DNA of 64,000 bases. Origin: Erwinia persicina NBRC 102418 (GTDB taxonomy: Bacteria; Pseudomonadota; Gammaproteobacteria; Enterobacterales; Enterobacteriaceae). Where the stretch lies: positions 124,001 through 188,000 of the forward strand of contig NZ_BCTN01000001.1 in NCBI RefSeq assembly GCF_001571305.1, read 5' to 3'. The first letter of the stretch is position 1, and each line of letters starts with the position of its first letter. The notes below the pieces were generated by a model that saw nothing but the letters and a program-made list of their open reading frames with translations, did no database searches and was not told where the DNA came from. The translations under genes were made by a program, and so were the position numbers. Shown here in pieces: positions 8,841 to 16,755 of the stretch.

Positions 8841-10055
8841 ATGTCCCCCTTCCCTCCTGAACGCCTTACCACCGACTGCTGCATCGCAGGCGGCGGCCCG
8901 GCCGGACTGATGCTCGGCTACCTGCTGGCCCGCGCCGGTGTGCAGGTGGTGGTGATTGAAAAACACGACGACTTTCTGCGCGACTTCCGCGGCGACACCA
9001 TCCATCCCTCCACGCTGCAAATCATGCACCACCTTGGCCTGCTCGACGAACTGCTGCAGCTACCGCACCAGCGTGCGCCGCGCCTGGAGGCAGAGATTGG
9101 CGGTGAAGAGGTGGCGCTGGCGGATTTTTCCCGCCTGCCGGTCAAATGCCGCTTTATGGCGTTTATGCCGCAGTGGGATTTCCTCAACTTTCTGAAAGAA
9201 AAAGCCGCCGCCCTGCCGACGTTTTCGTTCTATCCCGCCACGGCCTTCAGCGAACTGCTGCATGACGCTGACCGCGTCGCCGGCGTGCGTGCCACCCATG
9301 CCAGCGGCAGCAGCGAGATCCGCGCAGCGCTGGTGGTGGGCTGCGACGGGCGGCACTCCAGGGTCCGACAGCAGGCCGGACTGACCGGGCAATCGTTCGG
9401 TTCGCCACGGGATGTGCTGTGGTTCCCACTCAACAAGCGTGATGATGACCCGGAATGGAACACCGGTCATAAAGGACCGAAGCAGAACTTTATCATGCTC
9501 GATCGCGGCAGCTACTGGCAGTGCGGTTACTCCATCACCAAAGGGGATTACGAACCGATAAAGGAGAACGGGATTGAGGCGTTTAAACAGCAGGTTGCTG
9601 CCGTCGCCCCGTTCCCGGTTGAACGCATGGCGGAGCTGACGGACTGGCAGCCGGTCAAACTGCTGGATATTCGTATCGACCGGCTGGATGCGTGGATGAA
9701 ACCCGGGGTGCTCTGCATCGGGGATGCGGCTCACGCCATGTCGCCTATCGGCGGTGTCGGGGTGAACCTCGCCATCCAGGATGCGGTGGCCGCAGCCAAT
9801 ATTCTCACGCCCGCCCTGCGCAGCGGCAGCGTTCCCCTGCGTCTGCTAAAAAAAGTGCAGCAGCGGCGTCAGTTCCCTACCCGCGCCACGCAGTTTATCC
9901 AGATAAAGATGAGTGGCAAAAAGCGTAAAGAGGGGGAAAGCAGCCCGCTGCCGCGCATCATTAAACGTTTCCCGTTTCTGCCGTATGTCTTTGGCTGGAT
10001 TATCGGTCTGGGCTTTCGCCGCGAGAAGCCGCGTCGTTTCAGGGCACGGTCCTGA
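8841..10055 (+). CDS. Fur-regulated FAD-dependent monooxygenase (PheA/TfdB family)
   Basis: A 404-residue class A flavoprotein monooxygenase. The FAD-binding GxGxxG stretch is GGGPAGLMLGYLLARAGVQV near residue 18, ending in Glu of VVIEK. A DG motif is VVGCDGRHSRVRQQAG, and the GD motif is VLCIGDAAHAMSPIGGVGVN. The C-terminus after about residue 355 is basic (KMSGKKRKEG, FRREKPRRFRARS), which is unusual. GGAG sits five bases before the ATG. The Fur box at 8790-8808 places it in iron metabolism, and the next gene is a second Fur-box gene encoding an iron-complex binding protein. Hydroxylation or opening of a siderophore, haem or catechol ligand is a guess; the substrate is unknown. Confidence 0.82.
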   Translation: MSPFPPERLTTDCCIAGGGPAGLMLGYLLARAGVQVVVIEKHDDFLRDFRGDTIHPSTLQIMHHLGLLDELLQLPHQRAPRLEAEIGGEEVALADFSRLPVKCRFMAFMPQWDFLNFLKEKAAALPTFSFYPATAFSELLHDADRVAGVRATHASGSSEIRAALVVGCDGRHSRVRQQAGLTGQSFGSPRDVLWFPLNKRDDDPEWNTGHKGPKQNFIMLDRGSYWQCGYSITKGDYEPIKENGIEAFKQQVAAVAPFPVERMAELTDWQPVKLLDIRIDRLDAWMKPGVLCIGDAAHAMSPIGGVGVNLAIQDAVAAANILTPALRSGSVPLRLLKKVQQRRQFPTRATQFIQIKMSGKKRKEGESSPLPRIIKRFPFLPYVFGWIIGLGFRREKPRRFRARS

Positions 10056-10091
10056 AACAGTCTCTTGCAACAACAGCATTTATCGTTCAGA

Positions 10092-10117
10092 GGTTGTTTA
10101 GCTTTCGTTTAACAACC
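10092..10117 (+). terminator. Hairpin between the two Fur-regulated genes
   Basis: A 7-bp stem GGTTGTT / AACAACC with a 12-base loop follows the monooxygenase stop by 37 bases and ends 12 bases before the second Fur box. It could separate the two transcription units. Confidence 0.4.
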
Positions 10118-10128
10118 GATGAATAAAA

Positions 10129-10145
10129 ATGATAATAATTATCAT
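10129..10145. promoter_or_regulatory. Fur box upstream of iron-complex binding protein
   Basis: A perfect 17-base palindrome ATGATAATAATTATCAT (8-1-8) of the 7-1-7 Fur type, 28-44 bases before the start at 10173. Because this site would fall inside the coding region if translation began at the in-frame ATG at 10119, it also argues for the later start. Confidence 0.85.
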
Positions 10146-10172
10146 CTCTTTTCTGGCAGGAATACCGATACC

Positions 10173-11294
10173 ATGAGCCCGTTGAAAACCTTACCCGCGC
10201 TGCTGCTCGCCGCGATGCCATGCCTGGCATTTGCCACCACCTATCCTGTGACCGTCACTGATATGGACGGGCAGAAGCTGGTGATACAGCACCCACCGCA
10301 GCGGGTGATCCTGCAGGATGGCCGCGACATTCTGAACCTGGCATTGCTCGACCGTGAAGACCCGTTTAAGCGGGTGGTTGCCTGGAATAACCTGCTGAAA
10401 AAGCAGGATACCGGCAGCTGGGAGATGCTGAAAAAACGCTGGCCCGAGGCAGACAAGATCCTCGACATGGGCTTTTCTGACCAGGGGGAAGTGAACCTTG
10501 AAACCGTCATCGCCAGAAAGCCTGACCTGATGATCGCCCAGCTGCGCGCCAAACCCGCCCTGCAACAGACCGGCGTCCTGGATCAGCTCAGTGCGCTGAA
10601 GATCCCGGTGCTGTTTGTTGATGATGAACTGCACCCGGTTAAGAATACTGCGGCCAGCGTCACTCTGCTGGGCACGGTGCTGGATCAGGAAGCGCGCGCG
10701 AAGGCCTACACGGATTATTACACGCAGAAGCTCAATGCCGTTCAGGCTGCGGTCAAAGACGTGTCGCCAAAACCGCGGGTGTTTGTTGAGCCGATTGCCG
10801 GCATCGGCGGCGGCGGGGCCTGCTGCTTCACCCACGGCCATAACGGCTGGGGCGCGTTAATTGAAGCGACGGGGGCAAAAAATATAGGTTCTGACCTGCT
10901 GCCGGGCACCAGCGGCACCATCGCAGTGGAGAAAGTGATCAGCCTGAACCCGGACTACTATGTGATGAGCGGCTCGAAGCGCGGCGGTAAAGCCAGCCCG
11001 GTGATCCCTCTGGGTTACAATACTGATATCAGCGAGATCAAAGCCAGCTTCGACCATCTGCGCGATCGTACCGGTGTGAAAGATATCCCGGCGGTGAAAG
11101 CGGGCAGAGTGGCCGCGGTTTACCACCACTTCTATAACCATCCGTATAACATTATTGGCATTGAGATGCTGGCGAAGGACTTCTACCCGCAGCAGTTCAG
11201 CCAGACCAACCCTACCGCGGACTATCATCATATTATCCGCACGTTCACCCAGCTGCCGGATGAACCGATTAATATCGAATATCACCCGCAATAA
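10173..11294 (+). CDS. Periplasmic iron-complex binding protein (FepB/BtuF-like, Peripla_BP_2)
   Basis: A 373-residue ABC-type periplasmic binding protein of the siderophore/haem/cobalamin class. It has a signal peptide (MSPLKTLPALLLAAMPCLAFA), then the usual TVTDMDGQKLVIQHPPQRVI opening, an LNLALLD segment, a long connecting helix and a C-terminal lobe with LNPDYYVMSG. A Gly/Cys-rich stretch (GIGGGGACCFTHGHNGWG) lies in the middle. The start at 10173 gives a clean signal peptide and an AGGA site 11 bases upstream; an earlier ATG at 10119 would put the Fur box inside the gene. No permease or ATPase is adjacent, so it either shares a transporter encoded elsewhere or acts with another uptake route. 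Confidence 0.83.
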   Translation: MSPLKTLPALLLAAMPCLAFATTYPVTVTDMDGQKLVIQHPPQRVILQDGRDILNLALLDREDPFKRVVAWNNLLKKQDTGSWEMLKKRWPEADKILDMGFSDQGEVNLETVIARKPDLMIAQLRAKPALQQTGVLDQLSALKIPVLFVDDELHPVKNTAASVTLLGTVLDQEARAKAYTDYYTQKLNAVQAAVKDVSPKPRVFVEPIAGIGGGGACCFTHGHNGWGALIEATGAKNIGSDLLPGTSGTIAVEKVISLNPDYYVMSGSKRGGKASPVIPLGYNTDISEIKASFDHLRDRTGVKDIPAVKAGRVAAVYHHFYNHPYNIIGIEMLAKDFYPQQFSQTNPTADYHHIIRTFTQLPDEPINIEYHPQ

Positions 11295-11310
11295 TCTTTT
11301 CCAGATCGCT

Positions 11311-11346
11311 GACCAATCGCGCTGAATATCAGCGCGATTGGTCTTT
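11311..11346 (+). terminator. Strong intrinsic terminator after the iron binding protein
   Basis: A perfect 14-bp stem (GACCAATCGCGCTG / CAGCGCGATTGGTC) with loop AATAT, followed by TTT. It closes the iron transcription unit and faces the convergent mesD gene. Confidence 0.85.
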
Positions 11347-11445
11347 CCCTGCTGCATAACCAAGTGAGCCGCGTGCCTCCTCTACGAGGCGGCTGACCGT
11401 CTGCGCGACAACATCGTTATGCAGAATGGCGACGATCTGATGGCG

Positions 11446-12477
11446 TTATTTCGCCGTCAGTTCCCGGCGCACGATCTCTGCGCCGGCGCTTAACGCCTGC
11501 AACTTACCTCTGGCAACCTGACGGGATAACGGGGTCATTCCGCAGTTGGTCGAAGGATAAAGCTTGTCGGCATCAACAAACTGCAGGGCCTTACGCAGCG
11601 TCTCAGCGACTTCCTCCGGGGTCTCAATGGTATTGGTTGCCACATCAATCGCCCCGACCATCACTTTTTTACCGCGGATCAGTTCAATCAGATCCATCGG
11701 CACGCGAGAGTTCTGGCACTCCAGAGAAACGATATCGATGTTAGACGTCTGCAGCTTAGGGAAAATTTCTTCATATTGCCGCCATTCTGACCCCAGCGTT
11801 TTTTTCCAGTCGGTATTGGCTTTGATGCCATAGCCGTAGCAGATATGCACCGCCGTTTCACACTTAAGCCCTTCAATGGCCCGTTCCAGGGCAGCAATAC
11901 CCCAGTCATTCACCTCGTCAAAGAACACATTGAACGCCGGCTCATCAAACTGAATAATATCGACACCGGCCGCCTCTAATTCTCTGGCTTCCTGATTGAG
12001 AATTTTAGCGAATTCCCAGGCCAGTTTTTCACGGCTTTTGTAGTGGCTGTCGTACAGCGTGTCGATCATGGTCATCGGGCCAGGCAGTGCCCACTTGATC
12101 GGTTTGCTGGTTTGCTGGCGTAAAAATTTCGCGTCTTCCACGAACACCGGCTTCTGGCGGCTGACGGCACCGACCACGGTCGGCACGCTCGCATCATAGC
12201 GATTACGAATTTTGACGATTTCACGTTTCGCAAAATCTACGCCGCTGAGGTGCTCAATAAAGGTGGTCACAAAATGCTGGCGCGTCTGTTCGCCGTCACT
12301 GACGATATCGATACCCGCCTGACGCTGATCTTCCAGGCACAGGCGCAGCGCGTCATATTTACCGTCGATCAGCTCGTCCCCTTCCAGTTTCCAGGGTGAC
12401 CAGAGTGTCTCAGGCTGTGCAAGCCAGGAGGGTTTCGGCAGACTGCCTGACGTCGATGTCGGTAACAAAATTTTCAT
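11446..12477 (-). CDS. mesD: Folate-independent methionine synthase MesD (core-MetE)
   Basis: A 343-residue protein equal to only the catalytic C-terminal half of cobalamin-independent methionine synthase MetE. It lacks the N-terminal folate-binding half. It is expected to methylate homocysteine using a donor other than methyl-tetrahydrofolate. Zinc/homocysteine ligands are recognisable as His and Cys in VHICYGYG and Cys in STNCGMTP near the C-terminus. A barrel strand with IIQFDEPAFN is typical of the family. It follows mesX after 27 bases in one operon. The MesD group is the core-MetE family that occurs with MesX (DUF1852), and this pairing is what separates it from MesA, MesB and MesC. Confidence 0.83.
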   Translation of the reverse strand: MKILLPTSTSGSLPKPSWLAQPETLWSPWKLEGDELIDGKYDALRLCLEDQRQAGIDIVSDGEQTRQHFVTTFIEHLSGVDFAKREIVKIRNRYDASVPTVVGAVSRQKPVFVEDAKFLRQQTSKPIKWALPGPMTMIDTLYDSHYKSREKLAWEFAKILNQEARELEAAGVDIIQFDEPAFNVFFDEVNDWGIAALERAIEGLKCETAVHICYGYGIKANTDWKKTLGSEWRQYEEIFPKLQTSNIDIVSLECQNSRVPMDLIELIRGKKVMVGAIDVATNTIETPEEVAETLRKALQFVDADKLYPSTNCGMTPLSRQVARGKLQALSAGAEIVRRELTAK

Positions 12478-12504
12478 AACAGGTGACCTTAATTTTTTGG
12501 TTAA

Positions 12505-13482
12505 TCAAAGAACGTAATGGGCAGACCATTGCTCAAGAAGCGCACGGTAAGGTTTGATAAAATGTTCTTCAGTATATTTACCCTGCTCAATAGCCAGCTG
12601 GCTGCGTTCTTCGCGATCGTAAACAATTTTCGTTAATGCATAATCCTGTTGATTCAGGTCAGGCTGATATTCCTGCCCGGCCACCGCATTCGCATTATAA
12701 ATTTCCGGGCGGTAGATCTTCTGGAACGTTTCCATCGTGCTGATGGTGCCGATCAGCTCCAGATCCGTGTAGTCGCCGGTCAAATCGCCGGTAAAATAAA
12801 AGGCCAGCGGCGCAACGCTACCTGACGGCATAAAATAACGCGCCTGCAGACCCATTTTATTGAAGTAATGGTCAGTCATTGACAGGGCATTTTGCTGATA
12901 TTCCACACCCAGTACCGGATGGCGATAGTCAGTCCGGTGATAAGTATTTTTACTCGACACACTCAGGCAGATCACCGGTGCTTTAGAAAAATGGCTTTTA
13001 TAGGTTTCCGAATTGACGAAGCTTTTAAATAAGTTACCGTGCAGGTCACCAAAATTGTCGGGCGTACTGAATTTAGTGCTGTTCCTGTTATGCTCTAACA
13101 GAACGACGCTAAAATCATAATCACGCACGTAAGAGGAGAAATTATTGCCGGTAATACCCTCAATACGCTCGCCCGTTTTATGGTCAACAATATGGTTTTT
13201 CAGTATTTCGATCACCGGAAAGGGAATACCTTTCCCTTCAACATCCATGGCTACAGAAATAATTTCCAGTTCAACGGAATAACGATCGCCCTGTGGATTA
13301 TCCTGACAGGCGAGTGTATTAAAACGGTCGTCGATCATTTTCAGCGCATTACGCAGATTATCCTGACGCTTCTCCCCTCTGGCCAAATTAGCGAAGTTGG
13401 TCGTAATGCGCGTATTTTCAGAGGGATTATAATTTTCGTCAAAAGTAAGGCTTTTAATCGTAAATTTTAATTGATTATTCAT
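12505..13482 (-). CDS. mesX: MesX, DUF1852 putative oxygenase partner of MesD
   Basis: A 325-residue DUF1852 protein. Family members sit beside and are needed with the MesD core methionine synthase in aerobic bacteria, and have been proposed to be oxygenases. Nothing here resembles a classical cofactor motif by eye. Conserved-looking patches are RITTNFANLARGEKRQ near residue 25, a His/Asn-rich centre (DNFGDLHGNLF; SKNTYHRTDYRHPVLG) and TISTMETFQKIYRPE. The gene starts at ATG 13482 with AGGAC nine bases before it. It is first in a two-gene operon with mesD. Base composition is more AT-rich than the flanking operons. Family naming relies on the MesD neighbour and the sequence pattern as recalled. 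Confidence 0.8.
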   Translation of the reverse strand: MNNQLKFTIKSLTFDENYNPSENTRITTNFANLARGEKRQDNLRNALKMIDDRFNTLACQDNPQGDRYSVELEIISVAMDVEGKGIPFPVIEILKNHIVDHKTGERIEGITGNNFSSYVRDYDFSVVLLEHNRNSTKFSTPDNFGDLHGNLFKSFVNSETYKSHFSKAPVICLSVSSKNTYHRTDYRHPVLGVEYQQNALSMTDHYFNKMGLQARYFMPSGSVAPLAFYFTGDLTGDYTDLELIGTISTMETFQKIYRPEIYNANAVAGQEYQPDLNQQDYALTKIVYDREERSQLAIEQGKYTEEHFIKPYRALLEQWSAHYVL

Positions 13483-13805
13483 CGTTAGCTTGTCCTGATT
13501 TCTGATATAAAAACCTGAAGGTATTTCTCGCTTTTTCAGTGTTTTTTACTTTAATTTTTCTGGTTTTCTTATTCAGTCATCTTCATACTGGCCAGAGCTT
13601 ATTGCATGGCTTATTTATGACAGAGTAGCTGAATGAGTAAAAGTGATTTAATTTCACCGCTGCATGAGTCATTTTCATGATCGGTGGGCAGGAGCGGTTC
13701 TGGCATCATGGCTGAAGCGCTGACTGAGCGGGGCCTCTGCTGGACGCGGAAGAGATCAGGGCCGGTGACGTCATAACAATGACGCGTTATCAGGAACAGG
13801 CAAAC
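13483..13805. other. Gene-poor 323-base stretch upstream of mesX
   Basis: This holds the mesX leader on the minus strand. A TGAAGGTATTTCT element (13516-13528) is one base off the MetR pattern TGAA-N5-TTCA. A small hairpin CGTCAT-aaca-ATGACG (13769-13784) lies just before the DUF6434-like gene. The remaining sequence shows no convincing coding frame. Confidence 0.4.
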
Positions 13806-14015
13806 ATGAAAACTGACTGGCACAGCGCCGCGCTCACCCCTGAAACCCTGGTGGATGCCGGCTATAAAAATACGCAAAACGTCCGCCGCTTTATGATGGC
13901 ACAGTGCGGTGAACGCTTTCGCTTCGACCGCGACTTTATGGCCTGGATACGAAATGATACTCCCAAAACCCTGGCGGAGGTTGTCGCCGAGTGGAAGCGC
14001 AGACATCCGGCATAA
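13806..14015 (+). CDS. Small DUF6434-like protein
   Basis: A 69-residue soluble, basic protein. The core NVRRFMMAQCGERFRFDRDFMAWIR followed by TLAEVVAEWKR resembles the DUF6434 family of small, possibly nucleic-acid-associated proteins. The start at 13806 (MKTDWHS) is chosen over an ATG 27 bases earlier because homologous small proteins begin near the Trp-His motif and an ACAGGCAAAC stretch precedes it. No operon partner; function unknown. Confidence 0.6.
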   Translation: MKTDWHSAALTPETLVDAGYKNTQNVRRFMMAQCGERFRFDRDFMAWIRNDTPKTLAEVVAEWKRRHPA

Positions 14016-14085
14016 AAGTCGTTATGGGTGCAGATATAGCCCGGTACCGCTTTGACGTGTGTTACAGCGGATGTTCCGGTACCTG

Positions 14086-14556
14086 TCATTTTGAGAACTC
14101 TGCCAACGTTTGTGAGGTGCCGCTGGCGGTGAAGCAAGAGAAACGGTAGCTCTCCGGGATCTCATCGTTCTTACCGCTGCGTAATTCTTCAGAACCCCGC
14201 CTGCCGATTGCAGCGGCGCATGTAACAGCTGGGTGCATAACTGCGACATAGACGCTCTCGCGCTCATCAGTAAAGCCAGGAATGGGATACCCATCCTGCA
14301 GAACAAGGCATTCACCTGTTGAGTATTGGGTGACAGAAGCCACTTCTGCGCCTCTGAGCCTGCTTCTCAGGCCCCCACCATGACCATCCTTTTTTTCATA
14401 CTCACCACTGTAACCTTCTTCTGTGGGGTAAACATCGCCGTGCCTGTTGCAGAGGTTATTTATCAGGGTCAACCTGGCAGAATGGCAATGCACATGACCA
14501 AAACGCTTCAGGACAGCAGCTTTAAAGGCTTTGTTTAGAAGTCCGCTTTGTGCCAT
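14086..14556 (-). CDS. Doubtful hypothetical ORF (156 aa)
   Basis: An open frame of 156 codons whose product I do not recognise. Its first codons lie inside the GTCCGCT/AGCGGAC inverted repeat, and no ribosome site is evident. The C-terminal half (LVLQDGYPIPGFTDERESVYVAV and onward) has a mixed composition that could be protein-like, but no domain is visible and no neighbour supports it. It may be a remnant or chance frame. Confidence 0.25.
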   Translation of the reverse strand: MAQSGLLNKAFKAAVLKRFGHVHCHSARLTLINNLCNRHGDVYPTEEGYSGEYEKKDGHGGGLRSRLRGAEVASVTQYSTGECLVLQDGYPIPGFTDERESVYVAVMHPAVTCAAAIGRRGSEELRSGKNDEIPESYRFSCFTASGTSQTLAEFSK

Positions 14557-14605
14557 CAGCGGACGTTATCAAGCCGATAATAAACAATGAGAAAAAACCA
14601 TTTAC

Positions 14606-14623
14606 ATACCTACCGGTTGGTAT
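14606..14623. promoter_or_regulatory. TetR-type operator within the SMR promoter
   Basis: The 18-mer ATACCTACCGGTTGGTAT is palindromic at 16 of 18 positions. It lies in the spacer between a TTTACA -35 (14601-14606) and TATCAT -10 (14625-14630) with 18-base spacing. Binding here would block transcription of the pump and of the tetR gene downstream. Confidence 0.7.
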
Positions 14624-14653
14624 CTATCATATCCTTTTTATGTGGAGAAAATG

Positions 14654-14995
14654 ATGTCTTCTTTCATGTCATACGTCGCGCTTGCCTTCGCCATCGTGCT
14701 TGAGGTGGCGGGCACGACTTTTCTCGGTAAATCCGAACATTTTACCCGGTTAACCCCCTCGCTGATGTGCGGCGCATTATATGCGTGTTCGTTTTATTTG
14801 CTGGCTCAGGCACTGCGTACGCTTCCTCTGGGAATTGCTTATGCCTCCTGGGGGGGGTTGGGTATTATTCTGACAACCATTATCGGCGTGGTGGTTTTCA
14901 GGCAGAAACCCGATGCGGCAGCAATCGCGGGTATTGCGCTGATTGTTGTCGGCGTGGTGGTGATTAACGGATTTTCCAAAATGGGTGCTCACTAA
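14654..14995 (+). CDS. Small multidrug resistance (SMR) efflux protein
   Basis: A 113-residue, four-helix EmrE/Qac-type efflux protein that works as a dimer and exchanges cationic drugs for protons. The essential TM1 glutamate is in AIVLEVAGTTFL, and TM3 has the family sequence SWGGLGIILTTIIGVVVFRQ. The start at 14654 is chosen because GGAG at 14644-14647 is six bases upstream; ATG 14651 and GTG 14642 are alternatives. It is followed by, and overlaps (TAATG), a TetR gene, and its promoter contains a palindromic operator. Confidence 0.9.
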   Translation: MSSFMSYVALAFAIVLEVAGTTFLGKSEHFTRLTPSLMCGALYACSFYLLAQALRTLPLGIAYASWGGLGIILTTIIGVVVFRQKPDAAAIAGIALIVVGVVVINGFSKMGAH

Positions 14996-15588
14996 TGATT
15001 ACGCAAACCGGCAGACCCAAAAAAGACCCTGAAAACGTGCGTCGCCGCCTGCTCAACAGCACGGCCAGTTTGATGACGAACCGGGGTTTTGCCGGTGTCA
15101 GCGTTAGCGATATTGCCAATGATGCAGGCGTCACAAAAGGCGGACTTTTTCACCATTTTGCCAGCAAGCAGGAACTCATCGCTGCGGTCTTTGAAGATGA
15201 GCTGGAGCGGTTCAGTAAGCAGATTGACAAATTTTTTGCGGCTGAGCCGCCTGCGTACGGCTGTTTTACACGGGCCTATATCAGGGCAACCCTTGTGACA
15301 GTTACTGATAAAACGCCAACTGCAGCACTAACCTTTTCTCTCTGCTCTGAACCTGAATTAATGTTGCGCTGGAATAACTGGCTTTCCCGGCGCCTGACTC
15401 AGCATCACGATACTGACGCAGCACCAGAATTAGAGATAGCCAGACTGGCTGCAGACGGCATCTGGTTTACAAGTTTGCTGGCAGGCCGAACTCTGGACAA
15501 TAAAGAAAACCTATTCAGGCTCCAGCAAAGACTGATTGCATCGACAATGGAAAGTAGTGAAAAAAACAATCACAGCAGCGAATTTTAA
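14995..15588 (+). CDS. TetR-family repressor of the SMR pump
   Basis: A 197-residue one-component regulator. The N-terminal helix-turn-helix is clear: VSVSDIANDAGVTKGGLFHHF around residues 35-56. The C-terminal half is helical and would bind the inducer; several aromatic and Cys residues fit a cationic ligand pocket. Its ATG shares a base with the pump stop (TAATG), so the two are co-translated and the operator at 14606-14623 would give autoregulation. The likely inducer is a cationic biocide or dye, by analogy with QacR-type systems. Confidence 0.85.
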   Translation: MITQTGRPKKDPENVRRRLLNSTASLMTNRGFAGVSVSDIANDAGVTKGGLFHHFASKQELIAAVFEDELERFSKQIDKFFAAEPPAYGCFTRAYIRATLVTVTDKTPTAALTFSLCSEPELMLRWNNWLSRRLTQHHDTDAAPELEIARLAADGIWFTSLLAGRTLDNKENLFRLQQRLIASTMESSEKNNHSSEF

Positions 15589-15704
15589 AACAATGAACAT
15601 GATTTACATTTCAACGCCTGAGTATTTAATGAAAACATTGACTGACTCAAAATAAACAATCAGGAAATATAATTGGGTTTAATTCCTTGATGGAATTTTG
15701 CCTT

Positions 15705-15747
15705 GTTTACGCCCGCTCCCCGCTCATAGCGTAAACCCTGGGTTTAC
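15705..15747. repeat. Overlapping inverted repeats (GTTTACGC/GCGTAAAC and GTAAACCC/GGGTTTAC)
   Basis: GTTTACGC (15705-15712) pairs with GCGTAAAC (15729-15736). The same GTAAAC also forms a perfect 8-1-8 palindrome with GGGTTTAC (15731-15747). Only one of the two stems can form at a time. The element is in the 269-base gap between tetR and the GNAT gene. Confidence 0.5.
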
Positions 15748-15857
15748 CGCCGCTGCGCAATTATCCAGTCCCTTTCCTGGTTGACTTCAAACACCGCTGC
15801 TCACCCGATATACTCTTTTACCTGTCGTTCACGCTTTGTAAAAACAAGAGGCTAACG

Positions 15858-16343
15858 TTGAATATTGTCTTAGAAAAATTCAGTCAACAGGACTTTGCTG
15901 ACTATTTTAAGCTGGTCAGCAATGCACAGGTGATGGCGATGATCACCGAGCGTGCTGTCCCCCATGATGAAGCCCGCCGCGATTATGACCAGCTGTTAAA
16001 AGACAATGCGGAATCCGCAGAGCTGGGGCATTTCAGGATTTCAGATGCGCAGGATGGCCACTTCATCGGACTGGGTAAACTGTTGCCGCTTGCTGACCCG
16101 CCCGGGACCGCGGAGCTGGGGTATATGCTGCTACCGGATTACTGGGGCAAAGGCATTGCCAGCCAGGTTGCCGCGTGGCTGATGGATCGGGCGCACCACG
16201 CTACAGCGTTAACCCACCTGATAGCCATCATCGATCCTGCGAATCTGGCCTCAAGAAAAATACTCATCAATCACCATTTCTCGTCGCAGGAGTTCAGAGA
16301 TTTCGACGGTCTGCCTGGCGAGATTCTGGCCCGGGCGCTGTAA
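15858..16343 (+). CDS. GNAT-family N-acetyltransferase
   Basis: A 161-residue acetyltransferase of the RimJ/RimL-like GNAT type. Visible family features are the N-terminal strand/helix (LEKFSQQDFADYFKL), the central strands ELGYMLLPDYWGKGIASQVAAWL containing the acetyl-CoA loop (Y-W-G-K-G-I-A), and the LIAIIDPANLASRKILINHHF segment. The start is TTG at 15858, supported by AAGAGG six bases upstream; no in-frame ATG fits the domain start. Monocistronic. Substrate unknown; ribosomal protein or small-molecule amines are both possible. Confidence 0.78.
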   Translation: MNIVLEKFSQQDFADYFKLVSNAQVMAMITERAVPHDEARRDYDQLLKDNAESAELGHFRISDAQDGHFIGLGKLLPLADPPGTAELGYMLLPDYWGKGIASQVAAWLMDRAHHATALTHLIAIIDPANLASRKILINHHFSSQEFRDFDGLPGEILARAL

Positions 16344-16407
16344 AACTCTGTCCCGGCCTGAAAGAACCGGCCCGTCGCGTTTGCCACGGTCCGGTTCCAC
16401 CGACAGC

Positions 16408-16755
16408 CTATTTCTTCTTATTCAGCAGCGACTGTAAGTCAGCAAAGGGATTGTAGGTTGCCGCTGCCACGTCGTTCTGCGCGTCCTCTCCCGCCACCAC
16501 GCGGGTGCCGTACTGGTCAGCTTCCGTGTACTTGGAGTGTTCGTGATCGTGGCAGTACAGGCACAGCAGCTCCCAGTTGCTGCCGTCTTCCGGGTTATTG
16601 GTATGATCGTGATCGATATGGTGAACCGTCAATTCACGCAGGTTGGAATAAACAAATTCGCGGGCGCAGCGTCCGCAGACCCACGGATAAATTTTCAGGG
16701 CTTTTTCACGGTAGCCGCTTTCCAGCCGCGCGTAGTTTTTGGGGATCAGAGCCAT
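16408..16755 (-). CDS. yajD: HNH nuclease-family protein YajD
   Basis: A 115-residue HNH-fold protein, the length of E. coli YajD. The zinc-binding and HNH residues are in CGRC near residue 27, ELTVHHIDHDHTNNPEDGSNW, and LLCLYCHDHEHS. The N-terminus MALIPKNYARLESGYREKALKIYPW is typical. Nuclease activity is inferred from the fold; the role in enterobacteria is unknown. Confidence 0.88.
   Translation of the reverse strand: MALIPKNYARLESGYREKALKIYPWVCGRCAREFVYSNLRELTVHHIDHDHTNNPEDGSNWELLCLYCHDHEHSKYTEADQYGTRVVAGEDAQNDVAAATYNPFADLQSLLNKKK

Larger units (their letters stand above)
14016..14653. other. Low-information stretch before the SMR pump
   Basis: Apart from a doubtful minus-strand reading frame (14086-14556), this region contains an inverted repeat GTCCGCT / AGCGGAC (14545-14561 region) and, at its right end, the promoter and operator of the efflux gene. 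Overlapping short frames in several phases suggest decayed sequence. Confidence 0.45.

Noticed and set aside
10119-10172. Earlier ATG extending the iron-complex binding protein by 18 residues
   Set aside because: It would place the Fur box inside the coding sequence and put a hydrophilic stretch before the signal peptide; ATG 10173 is better.
14326-14538. Plus-strand 70-codon frame with a hydrophobic stretch
   Set aside because: No ribosome site, overlaps the doubtful minus-strand frame, and no recognisable family; could be chance in a decayed region.
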